Positions 1 through 10,973 of a DNA stretch of 64,000 nt are shown piece after piece. The stretch's first letter is position 1; each line of letters opens with the position of its first letter. Below the pieces are notes generated by a model. It was not told the origin of the DNA and did no database searches. It worked only from the letters and a program-made list of their open reading frames with translations. Made by a program: the position numbers and the translations under genes. The stretch is from the NCBI GenBank assembly GCA_018340375.1, contig JAFFJZ010000020.1, forward strand, positions 1,364,001 through 1,428,000. The letters run 5' to 3'. The stretch is from Gonatopus flavifemur (lineage: Eukaryota; Arthropoda; Insecta; Hymenoptera; Dryinidae).

Positions 1-723
1 CAGTAATTTTTGGAGAAGTAACTGATATGGCGCCCTGATTCGGTAGTACACTGTAATATTTGATGGAATATCTTCTCCGTGTGTATAATTCAACTACAAA
101 CTTTCGTTTAGGCACACTACGAACTATCTCAGTTCATCCGATACCAAGGTAAAGACGTTTCAAATTTTGATGCGATCAAAATATCACAATGTTTTTTCCA
201 TCGACGATTTCTTCTATCACGATAAATTTTCACTATCTGAAGGTCTAGACACACAAGCTACGTGGGCGTGAGAAACGGTTGCATAAAAACTATATACGAG
301 ATCTGCGCAGGTTCTTGTGTATTTAGGCTTTTGAGGTGGGTTTTGGATTCTCGCGATAGTGCAGATGTAACTGTCCTTTTCTTTTTTCCAACATCCGATG
401 GTGTTCATTTCGGTACAGTATGGTATGTAAGAACATCAACAAATAACCTGTTGAAAGGCGACGTGTTGACAGGTTATTATAATATTAAAAGAATAATTAA
501 ATAACAAATGAATGAATTATAGGTGTGAGAGTTCATGTAATCAGGACAGCAATAAGTTATAAATAATTTGAAATACATATCACACGAAAATTGACTAAAA
601 TGAATGAATTAAGAGATTATCTATGAGAAAAAAAACATAGGAGAAGTTTGAGGAAGCTATGGATCTGTTTGTCACATTTGAAGAATCGGGAAATCTGAAA
701 AAGTAAGCTCTGTGTGATGTATT
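1..723. other. AT-rich DNA, no gene seen
   Basis: I see no convincing coding region, RNA or repeat in this stretch. The open frames are under 85 codons, lack domain signatures and overlap one another on both strands. The stretch ends at the terminus of the foldback element that begins at 724. Confidence 0.5.
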
Positions 724-2620
724 CCCTAGTGGAAATGAATCATATATGATCCATATATAACCCATATGTGATTTCAACAAAACAAATATAACCATATATG
801 GGTCATATATAGCCCATATATGTCTCATATATGACCCTTATATTTCCCATATATGTGGCCGAAGACTCATCAGTGACACATATAGAGCATATATGTACAG
901 TATTGCGCACAGCATATATATTTGCAGGAGGAGATCAAAAACATATACGCTTCATATTTGGTATAACGTTTTCCCATTCATGGATTATTCCACGTCAGGT
1001 GTGCAAAGAGTTCATGAATATTTTTCAAATGATTATTCTTAAATTCTCCGTTGAAAAATGTGGGATACGTATCATTAGTTTCTCCTTCTCTGATTTCATT
1101 GTGATTTCCGGTTTACAATATGTCGAAGTTCTGGATTTTAATAAATTCCATTGTTTTCAAATGCCTGTCGGCGTTGGATTTCAGGTGCAATTTGGGAAAG
1201 CTCTCAACACATAAAATCATTACCAAAGCATGAAATTTAGGATTTTTTCTCAACTTTTCACAAAGTCAAGAGAAAATTCCTTTCTGAGGGCGTATTTTAT
1301 CGTAACTCCTCTAAAATTTGGGTATGTGTAATTTTCAAATTCCACAATAATCTGTAAATAATCTGTAGGACATGACGATAATTGTTGTTCCGCTTCCAAA
1401 AATGGTACTCAACGGCATTCAAGAGATATAGACAAACAAAAGCGGGGTTAGAACTTCGCGTGCTCGATCATCCATGGTTTGTAATGCAGGATATATACGT
1501 GGCTTTTCATCGATGAATCTATATGTGATTTCAAATCATTGAGTCATCTTTCTTGTCCTGTTTTGTTTATATTTCACATTATTTGTAAAATTCACATCAG
1601 GGTCTTTTGGCAATAACAGAAGACAGCACAAATTCAAATTTCCTATAAGCACTCCAAGCTACGAAGCCATAGACTTTTCCTGAGGCCTTTCGGACTCCTG
1701 GTAATCTCAAAGAGTTGGAAATGTTCAAATTCGAATGAACTACCATTTTCATTTCCACCGCAAAAATTCCACAAGATACAAACTGAAAGAGAAAATTTCA
1801 CTCCAATTTGTGAAAAGTTCAGAAAAAATCCCAACTCTTATGCCTCATTAATGATTCTGTGTTGAACGTTTTTCGAGATACAGGCATTTGAAAAGAACTA
1901 GATTTGTCAAAATTGCAAGCTTTGACACATTGTAAACCAGTGGACTCAATAAAACACAAAAAGGAATAAAGCAAATAAACAAGCGATACGTGTCTCATAT
2001 TTTTCAACGAAAAATTCAAAAATAATTATCATAAAAATATTCGGGAACTCATTGTGAATTCGATCTGGAATAACCCATGTATGTTCCATAGGTGATCCAC
2101 ATTCCTTGGTCTACCATTTGGAGTTCATATATGAGTCATATATGGTAATCAGAAAAATTTGTGGAGCATATATGAACGTACCAACAAGAAGAGATCGCTA
2201 CAGTCGAGGAAGATATCGCAATCAAACTTACGGTCATGTATAGCTTGGAGAAAAACCATTTTGGTTTTTATCTTAACGCGGCTCAGTTCCTGATGTATTC
2301 TGGGTTCAAGAATGAGCGGGAGTTCATACACATAAAAAAAGTATCTTCTTTCAAGCAACCGGCGGTGGCTTAAATGGAAGGGCGATGGCGTCCAGTCCCA
2401 ACGACCCGCGTTCAATTCGTGGGAATGACTTTTTTTATACCCCCTAATGAATTGAAATTATTCATATATGGGACATATATGGGATATATATGGTAGATAT
2501 ATGGGTGATATATGGTACATATATGACTCATTTATGGTCATATGAGATTCATATATGTTTGGATCACTCATAACACATATGGTTCATATATGGGTCATAT
2601 ATGGTCCATTCCCACTAGGG
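724..2620. mobile_element. Foldback DNA element with CCC...GGG ends and TT target duplication
   Basis: The left end CCCTAGTGGAAATG and the reverse complement of the right end (CCCTAGTGGGAATG) match, and TT flanks both sides (722-723 and 2621-2622). The outer arms (about 724-870 and 2461-2620) are rich in CATATATG steps in opposite orientation. Homology continues inward in diverged form: about 1000-1250 against about 1800-2060. No transposase is encoded, so this looks like a non-autonomous palindromic element of 1.9 kb. End type and 2-bp duplication match many smaller elements in the window (for example 37992-38292 and 12390-12496). Confidence 0.7.
2345..2425 (+). other. tRNA-like pol III promoter, possible SINE head
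   Basis: A TGGCTTAAATGG A-box-like block (from about 2366) is followed about 40 bases on by a T-arm-like hairpin, CCGCG TTCAATT CGTGG (2406-2422), with four Watson-Crick pairs and one G-T pair. The spacing fits a tRNA-derived SINE. No proper acceptor stem can be drawn, so it is not a functional tRNA. It lies inside the right arm of the foldback element at 724-2620. Confidence 0.4.
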
Positions 2621-2679
2621 TTCTCCATAAAATACAATATGCCTTTACGTATAATATTCCTTCACAGACGAAAGCATGA

Positions 2680-3560
2680 AAATCATAAGAGATATACCGT
2701 AATCCCTGATGAAAAGTCTGCTACTGTTGGTTCTTCCAACCAGAACCACAGGCTAATGATCGACTAAATCATACAAGGTCTAGTCAAGGAGAATGATTCA
2801 AATTTATACATTACTTTGTAGGTAAAATCTTATCGAATATACCATAACCCCCTTACGGGCAGTCTGCTGCTATCAGGTTATCCTACTGGGGTCGTTGGAA
2901 AATGATCAAATGGATCATATCGAGCATGCTCAAGGGAAAAACATTCAAGTTTATCCGCAATCTCTCCACACACTGAAATGTCAGAGATATATTATGAGTT
3001 CTGACGAACAATCAACTACTGTCGATTCCTCCAATTAGGATCGTAGGTGATTGATGAAAAATATATCGAGCCTGCTCAAAAATGATTATTAAAGTTCATT
3101 TTCTATTTCTTTACAGGCAAAAGTAAAGGATATACCATAAACCCTGAATAACTTTCAGCTAGTATCTACTATTTTGCAACCAGAATCGTGAACAAATAAT
3201 GAAACAGATAGTATCAAGCCTGCTCAAAGAATTGTGAATTGATGAAATATTATCCTCCTTGCATACCCTGATCGATAATGACTACACTTGAGCCTGACTA
3301 AAGCGACTGGAGATGTAGTTCATTCTCAAACAACTGTTCAGAACCTTCTCCATCTCTCTTCAGAAAGAAAACTATAAAGAGAGGTCTAATAAGAAAAGGT
3401 ACGTTTAATATGATTTTATTGTTTATGTAATTTTGATGATCTTCATTATATTTCATCGAAATTTCTTTGTGAACAAAATCATAGGGAATACTCTAAACAT
3501 CCTTGCATCCAGCGGAATGTTGTTTCTCCATTCAGAATCGTTACCTAATGTGAAGCAGAT
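2680..3560. repeat. Degenerate tandem array, period about 145 bp
   Basis: Units begin near 2689, 2834, 2985 and 3128 with variants of GATATACCRTAACCCT. Each goes on through a TCTGCTACT block, a TTCCAACCAGAATCG block and an ATCGAGCCTGCTCAA block. Spacing is 145, 151 and 143 bp. A more decayed unit extends to about 3560. No unit keeps an open frame, so this is satellite-like rather than coding. Confidence 0.6.
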
Positions 3561-4403
3561 GATACAAAGTCTGTTTGAAGAAAATCAAGCATATGAAATT
3601 ATACCTTCTGTATGGAGACTAGTTTATAACTAGTAGAAAATAATTGTAGTTCAGCTCAACCAAAGTGACTGAACAGATGACTGATGCTCGAAACTAATGT
3701 TGTATCTGAAATCAAGGCTCCAAGTCATAATGTATTCCGGGGTCGTGTAAATTGAATTATAAAACATTTTTGTTTCTTGACATCTTGAGCCCTTATTATG
3801 AATGCTAAGAGTTTCTTTTGGCGTAACCTGACCTTGATAAAAATGGAGCGTATACACGAAGCGCAAAGGAAGCGCATCCGAAGCAAGAAATGTTTCAATT
3901 CCCTCTTCGTGAAGCGTTTGATGCCCACTTGCTGTGAATTGAAGAAATCATACGTTCCATATACGCTTCATAATTTCCCGATCCCGTATCACACGCTTAA
4001 TGTAAAGTAACAGTAAGTTACATGGAGCGTATGCGAATCATTCCTATTCTGACTTCTAATAATATCTTCAAGCAGTTTATCCCAACGACGATTCATGGCT
4101 CAGTAGATAAAACCCTCGTTTACCATGGTGAAAGTTATCGGTTCGATTCTCGCTATGGTGTGCAATTTTATTATTGGGTTTTTCATGAATTTTGTTTGCT
4201 TCCTTCGCTTCAATTCCCTCTTTACATACTCTTTGTATCCCTCCTGTAACGTAGACGTTAATTTTACCCCTGAAAACATGCATTTCAAAACACCCTCTTA
4301 CATCCAGTGAACAGTTGCCACCACTATATTTTCAAACACTTGTACAATGATGTACAGCGGCATAAGGCCCAACTCTGATGTTCATTTGAAATATACATAT
4401 GAA
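3561..4403. other. Intergenic DNA, no gene recognised
   Basis: No supported gene. There is a weak pol III-like pair of blocks at about 4095-4160 (GGCTCAGTAGATAA and GGTTCGATTCTCGC), but the T-stem does not pair, so I do not call a tRNA. Short frames here are not conserved-looking. Confidence 0.4.
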
Positions 4404-4405
4404 TA

Positions 4406-4587
4406 AAACAGAGTTTTGGTTACCTACGGTTTCCTTTACGTTCAGAAAAAAAAAGATTCCTACCTTTTTCACCGACACTCACGTCGCTACAAGCGAAGGA
4501 AACGGAAATACTCGATTCAAATTAACCATTACACTAACTTCTAGATTCCAAACAAACGTAAAGGCTTGGAAAATCCAAAACTCTGTT
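4406..4587. mobile_element. Small TA-flanked MITE
   Basis: Inverted ends AAACAGAGTTTTGG and CCAAAACTCTGTT bound about 182 bp, with TA on each side (4404-4405 and 4588-4589). Size, short inverted repeats and a TA duplication fit a Tc1/mariner-type MITE. The interior has no coding capacity. Confidence 0.55.
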
Positions 4588-4666
4588 TAGTCCTGTAGCC
4601 CTTTATGTTTATTGCTTTATTGGAGCAGCTGCACTTTTGCAAATTGTCCCCGCCATAAAAAACCCA

Positions 4667-4878
4667 TTAAGGACATCCCGTAGACCCTAGAGTTACTAGA
4701 TCTCTGTACCCAAAATACTCAAAGATGTCTTAATAAAATGGAATAAAACAACCAGTTAGACTTTCTATTCGTATGGAACAAGGTCTGGCTGGTTCATTTT
4801 TTCCATTTTATCCAATTATCTACGAGTATTTTGGGTAGAAAAATCTAGTAACTCTCGCTTCTACGGAATGCTCTTAAG
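4667..4878. mobile_element. Short foldback element
   Basis: The left arm (about 4667-4755) and right arm (about 4800-4878) are imperfect reverse complements. Both contain GAGTTACTAGAT, ACCCAAAATACTC and a CCGTAGA block near the outside. The loop is about 45 bp. No target duplication could be fixed. Confidence 0.55.
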
Positions 4879-6480
4879 GCGTAGACAAGAAAGAATTAAA
4901 GCAAAGAACTGTGGCGCCAATATGAAAGTATAATACTTTCATAAATGATGATTTAAAATGTTTAAAAACTTATGAACAATCATGATCAATTGTGAACAGT
5001 GATTTTTTATAAGTTCAAACGAAAATTTTCTTTTCAGCAAAATTCGAACGAACGCAATAACTCAACCACTTCTCTTCTTATTAAATGATAAAACTTTCTC
5101 TTTTATATTAAATATTAACAATATCAAAAATGAAATTCAAAGTAATTATCAATAGATAATATCAATCAATATTCAAATAATCAGCAGATTGATAACGTAA
5201 ACTCCGAATTTTCAACTGAAAAACTTCAAAACTTCACTTCGAAACACACTCAAATAAATACTTATTCTTTTGGAATTAAATTCAACAAATACATACATAT
5301 GAATTTTTTCTGAATTCATAAATTAAAACATTATCTAACTCATGATCAGTTGAGAAATTCTCAAAGAATAACTCAAAATGAATAATCTTTTAAATAATTT
5401 CAGAAGGTTCAATACTAAAAACATTTTTCATATATTTCCTTCAATATATATATACATAAAATTCTAACCAAACTCTACAGAATTCCCATATAATTATTCT
5501 ATAAGTTTCAACAGAAACTCGATGTGAAGTTCATATTAAATCTGAGGAATTCCATGAAATTCCCACCAAAGTTCAATATAAAACCCAATATTAGTTTCCA
5601 ATAAACTCTTTCGAACATGAACAAGTTGAATGTAATTTCATGTACAAGCTCTATGAAAATTCTGTCGAAATTCTATAAATCTCCTATGGTAATTCTATAA
5701 ATTTTCTATAAAACTCCACGAAAAACCTGTGAAAAATCTATGAAAATTCGACACGAATTGTATAGAAATTTCATAAAATTTTTTGTGAAGATTTTACATA
5801 AACTCTACATAATTTCTACAGAAATTCTATGAGTACCGAATAAATTCTAAGAATGTTCTGTAGAGGTTCTATATGAATTCTATATGATTTTTCAAAAAGA
5901 AAAGACAAAAACAACTCAAACATCAAAGAATGAGAAATAAATCCTTTCAAATCATAAAGAGAATTCCACTATAATTTTTCACGTCCTAAAGGGAAATTCT
6001 CCCATAAAATCATCCAAAGAAAATCACTGCTCCTGATTGATCAGCAATAATTAATAGTTCCAAAACTCTCGCGACTTTTAAAATTTGAGAGAATTAATGA
6101 ATGACAACTTAAGTTGGAGATTAAACTCTCCAGTAAAGCGATAAACATGGAAACAAAATGAATAAACTAATTATCGAAGAAACACCCTAAATATTAGTTC
6201 CAACAGAAATAAATAAGAAAATAAGTAAAAAAAAAAATATTCACTTATACACTGTTCACACAATAAGACAAATGGGAAATTCTACAAATGACATCGATCA
6301 ATATAACGATCGATAAAGTTAAAAATCGGTTTAAATAAGAGGAATCCATTAAATTCTGAAATTTCACTTCACACACTTATTGTATACATTGAAAAACACA
6401 CGTAAACCCCATTTGCGTTATTTTCGAACATAATAAACCACCTGAACACTGAGAAAACACATAAAATCGGATTCGCAGTA
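4879..6480. other. AT-rich non-coding stretch with degenerate short repeats
   Basis: No open frame long enough to report. Between about 5640 and 5890 the sequence repeats loose variants of a TTCTATRAAATTCT motif, probably a decayed short tandem array. From about 6485 to 6590 base composition shifts to a CpG-containing, GC-richer block just upstream of the promoter at 6660. Confidence 0.4.
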
Positions 6481-6657
6481 GTTTCACGAAAAATCGGACA
6501 TCGCGAAGCGCGACCCGAGCGTCAAACGAACAAGTTCGCGGTTCCTCCGACAGACGGAGCGCGGAGACCCCGTAGAATCCACGGCGGTGAAGACCGTTTA
6601 AAATTGAAATTCATGAACCTGATTGGTACTTTCCAAATTTTTTTCCTACTTAAATTC

Positions 6658-6735
6658 CTCCAGCCAATCACCTTCATTCCAGAAGAATTCGCGCCTATAA
6701 ATATCGCGAATTTCCATGGTTTTACTCACTCGTAT
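6658..6735 (+). promoter_or_regulatory. Pol II core promoter: CCAAT box, TATA box and initiator
   Basis: CCAGCCAATCAC (about 6660-6671) is a good NF-Y-type CCAAT box. TATAAATA lies at about 6697-6704, and an ACTCACTCG initiator-like motif follows about 28 bases later (about 6724-6732). Order and spacing fit a regulated insect promoter. It is the best promoter in the window and points at the two-exon gene ending at 7677. Confidence 0.6.
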
Positions 6736-6813
6736 TCTGAACAACAACGTACAACATCTTTAAACACAACGTTATCCGGATTTTGTCAACACTTCGAATT
6801 TCTACAAATAAAT

Positions 6814-6829
6814 AGTCCTTCTCAGGACT
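6814..6829 (+). promoter_or_regulatory. Histone-type stem-loop, first copy
   Basis: AGTCCT, loop TCTC, AGGACT: a perfect 6-bp stem with a 4-nt loop. It matches the general shape of the metazoan replication-dependent histone mRNA 3' stem-loop (stem GGYYYU, loop of four), except that the first pair is A-T and the loop is TCTC. It lies about 90 nt after the predicted start site. Confidence 0.45.
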
Positions 6830-6883
6830 CCTACGAACATCGTCACCTGGAGAATTTCAACAGCGGAAAATTAACAGACTAAT

Positions 6884-6899
6884 AGTCCTTTTCAGGACT
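6884..6899 (+). promoter_or_regulatory. Histone-type stem-loop, second copy
   Basis: AGTCCT, loop TTTC, AGGACT. The loop and inner five pairs match the classical histone stem-loop, with only the outer pair changed to A-T. It is exactly 70 nt downstream of the first copy, and both copies are preceded by AAT. No histone coding sequence is present. Confidence 0.5.
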
Positions 6900-7132
6900 C
6901 TGTTGCACCGTCAAATTTTTCAACGAGCATCCACCTACAAATTCAATTCGACTTCACATCAACAACATCCAGCATTCTTCATCCATCCTGTGATTTCTTT
7001 GGAAATCACAGCAAGGCGATACTGTGATCCTGTGTTTTTGCAACCAGGATCGTTGAACAGTTTTTGCGAAACATCATGGCCCAAGAACGAGCGAGTTGTT
7101 GCGACACTCGAGGGGAATAGAAAAACCAAAAA

Positions 7133-7677
7133 AGTAAGTGCTTCTAGCACGATTTGGGTGGGTCAAGGAACTTGCTTCCTTACTACGAATTTTTTTTTGT
7201 TTTTGAGCAGATTTTCTCTCTTTATCTCCCAATTTGATACATTCTCCCCATAATTCTTCTGAATTAGGGAGAATCGTGTGTGTATATTTTTTTCCTTTTC
7301 TTTCTCCGTTTTTCAATTCGATTAATTTCACCTATCATGTTTCTGTTTTAGTGGAGAGAGATATTAAAAGAAAAATAACCCAGCTCGAAGCTAGGATCAA
7401 ACTCCTCAAACGTAAGATATCGTTCACTCAGAACGATATTCGACGTGGAGAAGACCCTAAGGATCCAAAGAGGAGGAGGAATTTTTTCAGAAATCTAGTT
7501 TTCAATGAAAACAATTTAGAAAAGTTTTCTGGAGAATTGGAATCTCTAAAGATTTTTCTCGATTCTTTAAGGGTTCGCACTGATCTGTTGCCACCAAGGG
7601 AAAGCTGGGATGAACCAGAAAACTCTCCTTCAACGACAAACCCTTGCAAAATTAAGAACTGCAAGAATTGTCGTTAA
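7133..7677 (+). CDS. Small coiled-coil protein, start codon created by splicing
   Basis: I do not recognise this gene. A GTAAGT donor (7134-7139) and a pyrimidine-rich TTTTAG acceptor (ending 7351) define a 218-bp intron. Joining A7133 to TG at 7352-7353 makes an ATG in a strong context (CAAAAAATGG) and opens a 108-codon frame to 7677. The protein is highly charged. Its N-terminal half is a heptad-rich, Lys/Arg-rich helix likely to form a coiled coil. The C-terminus is Ser/Pro/Asn-rich and ends in a CKIKNCKNC cluster that could bind metal. A 14-codon upstream ORF (ATG 7076, stop TAG 7118-7120) lies in the same frame. The promoter at 6658-6735 and AATAAA signals at 8155 and 8216 complete a gene model. 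It could be a host gene or the remnant of an unrecognised element. Confidence 0.5.
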
Positions 7678-7849
7678 TTCAAAACCCATCAAAAATCAAA
7701 AACTCTTCCAACACCTTTCTCATATCGACTGTCAGCACTCGTGCTCGTCTTATGAGGACTCTCACCTTTCCTGAAAATCCTATACCATCCTAATCTTGAT
7801 CGCAATGAAGCTAACTGAGCGATCTTCTTTCCTCTCCTTTTCCTCCTTT

Positions 7850-8060
7850 TGAAAACTTTTGAATACTTTGAAATATTTTCAAATACTTTTGAAACCTTTC
7901 AAATACCTTTTCGAATATCCTCAAGTACCTTCTGAATATCGTTCAAATACTTCGTTCGAACAAATATTTTTCTTTATATACTCAAATACCTTTCGAGCAC
8001 CTCAAAAATCTTATTTCCTTTTTCAAAATACCAACCAAATTCTTTGAAATTTCCATCATT
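7850..8060 (+). repeat. Degenerate TTTCAAATACCTT repeats in the 3' UTR
   Basis: Variants of a 10-15 bp TTTCAAATACYTTT unit recur from about 7857 to 8045. They fall between the stop codon at 7677 and the AATAAA signals, so they would be part of the 3' UTR of the gene ending at 7677. Confidence 0.4.
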
Positions 8061-8154
8061 CAACCTAACGAAAGGAGAAAAATTTCAATTTTAAACAAAT
8101 GAATCATTGAATTTTATAAAAAAAAATCTTGTTCACAACGCCTACTACGAATCC

Positions 8155-8221
8155 AATAAATTACTTCCAATAAGTTTAATCACATCTAAATTGTAAATGT
8201 ATTCATGTTCTTTGTAATAAA
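8155..8221 (+). terminator. Polyadenylation signals
   Basis: AATAAA occurs at 8155-8160 and again at 8216-8221, about 480-545 bp after the stop codon at 7677. No other plus-strand gene lies upstream within reach, so they are assigned to that gene. Confidence 0.4.
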
Positions 8222-9170
8222 TGAATTTGTTAAACATTAATTATTTTGAAACTGCTCATTAAAACATCCTTCCCCGGTCCTTGTTTAGGGCTTTCCCAAC
8301 CAAAGCGGGGTATCAAAGGGTCTGTCAGACTTGATTTGTCAGGTCCTTCGACACTTCACCGCATATAAAAAACTCTGTTTTTTTTTAAAGTTTTGACGTA
8401 ACACTCCCATTCTAACTCCTTATACTTTTCATTAACGTTTTGGTTACCCTCCGACATTGACTCTTCTTTCCTGCTTCCATTTTCATCAGGGGAAACTTAA
8501 TATGATTCATATATCAGCGAGATGTTATTGTGTTGTTTCACATGCATGGATTTATTCAGGTCACTCTACCATAGGTTGTGTCCTTAGTCACTTCAGTTGG
8601 TTTGAAATATAATTAATCTTAACTAGTTCCTATAAATAGTATATTGTTTGATGCTTTTGATTTTTTCTAAGAAGACTGTATATAACCTGCTCCGCTTTCG
8701 TCTGCAAATCATGAAGGAAACATTAGCAGCAAAGCACTCGACACTAAAAACTGTAGGATATCGGCCATACTTCTATTTGTACAAGAATTTTGAATGGGGA
8801 TAATGATTAACTATATGTCCCATGAATTTCAAAAACTCCACAAACAATACAGTAATTCAAACTTCACTTTTTTTACTCAAAACTAGTGAGAGAATCTAAA
8901 TAATTCCTTCCTGAAGGTACCTCTCTTCAACTTCCCGGCCAAGATGAATTCAGAATCTATTCCTATTTGTTATAATGCGAAATTGATCAAGGAAAAAACA
9001 AGCATGTGGAGAAAAGAGTAGAAATATTGCTTGAAAAAACAAATCAGGTTTTAAATAGTAATTGTAATAGTAGTTATTAATTTATTCCTTCAATATTTTG
9101 ATTTTCATGAAACAGAGATAAGATAATCAGGTTGATTGAACAATATCCATGAAAAAGAGTGGAATCCCCA
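8222..9170. other. No gene seen
   Basis: No coding region or clear repeat. A GC-richer block at about 8270-8350 can pair CCCCGGTCC with sequence near AAAGCGGGG, but no known RNA class fits it. Confidence 0.35.
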
Positions 9171-9235
9171 CAAAAACTCCGAAAAAGTAGAAAAATAACG
9201 CCAAGTCTATGAAAAAATGTAAATCTCTCACAATT

Positions 9236-10627
9236 GAGGCCGCGGATGCAATAACAGCCTCAGCACTGGAACGCATTTTAAAGTTGATTCAAGCGACCAG
9301 TGGAATAATAAAACAAAAACTTCGTCAAAATGGAAAATAAAAAATATAGCCTTTCAGAGCTCATCAAACCACACACTTTTCCTGTGAACAATTTTGTTCT
9401 ACCATCAATAGTTTATAAGATAAAAATTGAAAAGTGAAAATTTTCATTTCTTCAAAATCAATTAAATTCAAAACATATTTTGCGATTACTCAACGAAAAG
9501 TCACCGGATTGACTTGAAATTTGGTACACGGCTTTATCATTGATCCCCGAAGATGTCTAGTCAGTTCCATATGTTAGAATATTTCATTATCCAATGGATA
9601 TTTAATAATAAACAAATACTGTTGGAAACGCGCGCTTGTAAGTGTCCATGAAAAAAAGTATCGAGGGAATTTCCGATTTGGAAAAACTCAAAGCGACAAA
9701 GTTGTTCGTCAATGTTCGAAGAAGTTTTCCTGAAAGTTTCAGATCAATCAAGTGAAAAATGTGGGAGATATTGCACATTCTTTATAATTACTCATCTCGC
9801 TTGCCATTACGCCAACTACGATACACGGACACTATGCTCGGTGGTTCATAAGAGAGTCGTGTCACCGTGGCAAATATTTTATATTTTGCACATTTTTCAC
9901 TCGATTGATCTGAGAACTCAAGGAAAACTTATTTAAACATTGACGAACTACTTTCTCGCTTTGAATTTTTCCAAATCGAAAGTTACTTACATAGGTTGTC
10001 GTATCAAGATTTAAAGGTGGAACAAAGGCATTCTGATTTATGCAAATTTCCCACCTATTGATGAATTTCAATTGTATGAAGGAACATGTGATATGATCGA
10101 ATATGAGTTCCAAACAAATTTTTCTTCTATTGTCAGTGTATTGTTCCGGTTGTATTTATTTTTCGCTCAGTAACTGAAATATTGAACAATTTTCCTTATA
10201 TACAAGTGTTCTAAAATTTATTCAGTCCTTTGAGTTCCAACGAAACCCTATGTAAGTAACTTTCGATTTAGAAAAATTCAAAGGGAGAAAGTAGTTCATC
10301 AATGTTTAAATAAGTTTTCCTTGAGTTCTCAGATCAATCGAGTGAAAATTGTGCAAAATATAAAATATTTGCCACGGTGACATGACTCTCTTATGAACCA
10401 TCAAGCATAGTGTCCGTGTATCGTATTTGGCGTAACGGCAAGCGAGATAAATAATTGATGGTAGAAAAAAATTGTTCATAGGAAAAATGTGTGGTTTGAT
10501 GAGCTCTAATAGGCTGTATTTTTTATTTTCCATTTTGACGAACTTTTTTTTTTATTATTCCACTGGTCACTTGAATCAACTTTGAAATGCGTTCGAGCGC
10601 TGAGGCTGTCATTGCATCCGCGGCCTC
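9236..10627. mobile_element. Element Y: non-autonomous element with AATT target duplication
   Basis: Ends GAGGCCGCGGATGCAAT and its reverse complement, with AATT on both sides (9232-9235 and 10628-10631). The opposite arm of the host palindrome shows an uninterrupted CAATTGACAAAAAC. The inverted repeats run about 175 bp (9236-9410 and 10450-10627). A second internal inverted pair lies at about 9680-9960 and 10250-10440. No transposase frame. The ends closely resemble element X at 57471-61482 (shared CGGATGCAAY, GCGCTCGAA and TCCAAG or TTCAAG blocks). Confidence 0.75.
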
Positions 10628-10713
10628 AATTGACAAAAACTTCTTGGAACGAAAACTTCACTCTGTCCAGAATTCTACTTGAAGTGGCAGATATACTATT
10701 TCAAAAACAGGTG

Positions 10714-10973
10714 CACTGAGAAAAATGGAATGTGAAAATAACCTCTATTTCGTATATTTTTCACCCGTCAAATAATGAAAACTGAAGCCAGCCTTCCGAA
10801 AGTGAAAAGTACCTTTTCAATGTTGAATTTCACCGTACATTCGGTTTGATTCACCACAAAGATGGTGTTTATCACCTAGCTCATGGTAATAATAACCGAA
10901 ATAATGTATTTTCCACCGTCAAATACATTACTATATTGAAACATGATTTCTACAATGCAGATTTTTCTCAGTG
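10714..10973. mobile_element. CACTG-ended MITE
   Basis: Inverted ends CACTGAGAAAAAT and ATTTTTCTCAGTG bound 260 bp, flanked by TG on each side (10712-10713 and 10974-10975). The opposite arm of the surrounding palindrome shows the empty site. CACTG ends with a 2-bp duplication suggest a CACTA/EnSpm-related MITE. Similar elements sit at 29527, 32399 and 36090. Confidence 0.65.

Noticed and set aside
831..1214. 127-codon plus-strand frame
   Set aside because: It spans the left arm of a foldback element; the matching frame in the opposite arm is broken and there is no domain.
4093..4160. Possible tRNA (A-box- and B-box-like blocks)
   Set aside because: T-stem bases do not pair and no acceptor stem or anticodon arm can be drawn.
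6903..7253. 116-codon frame starting TTG over exon 1
   Set aside because: It has no ATG start and runs through the GTAAGT donor into the intron.
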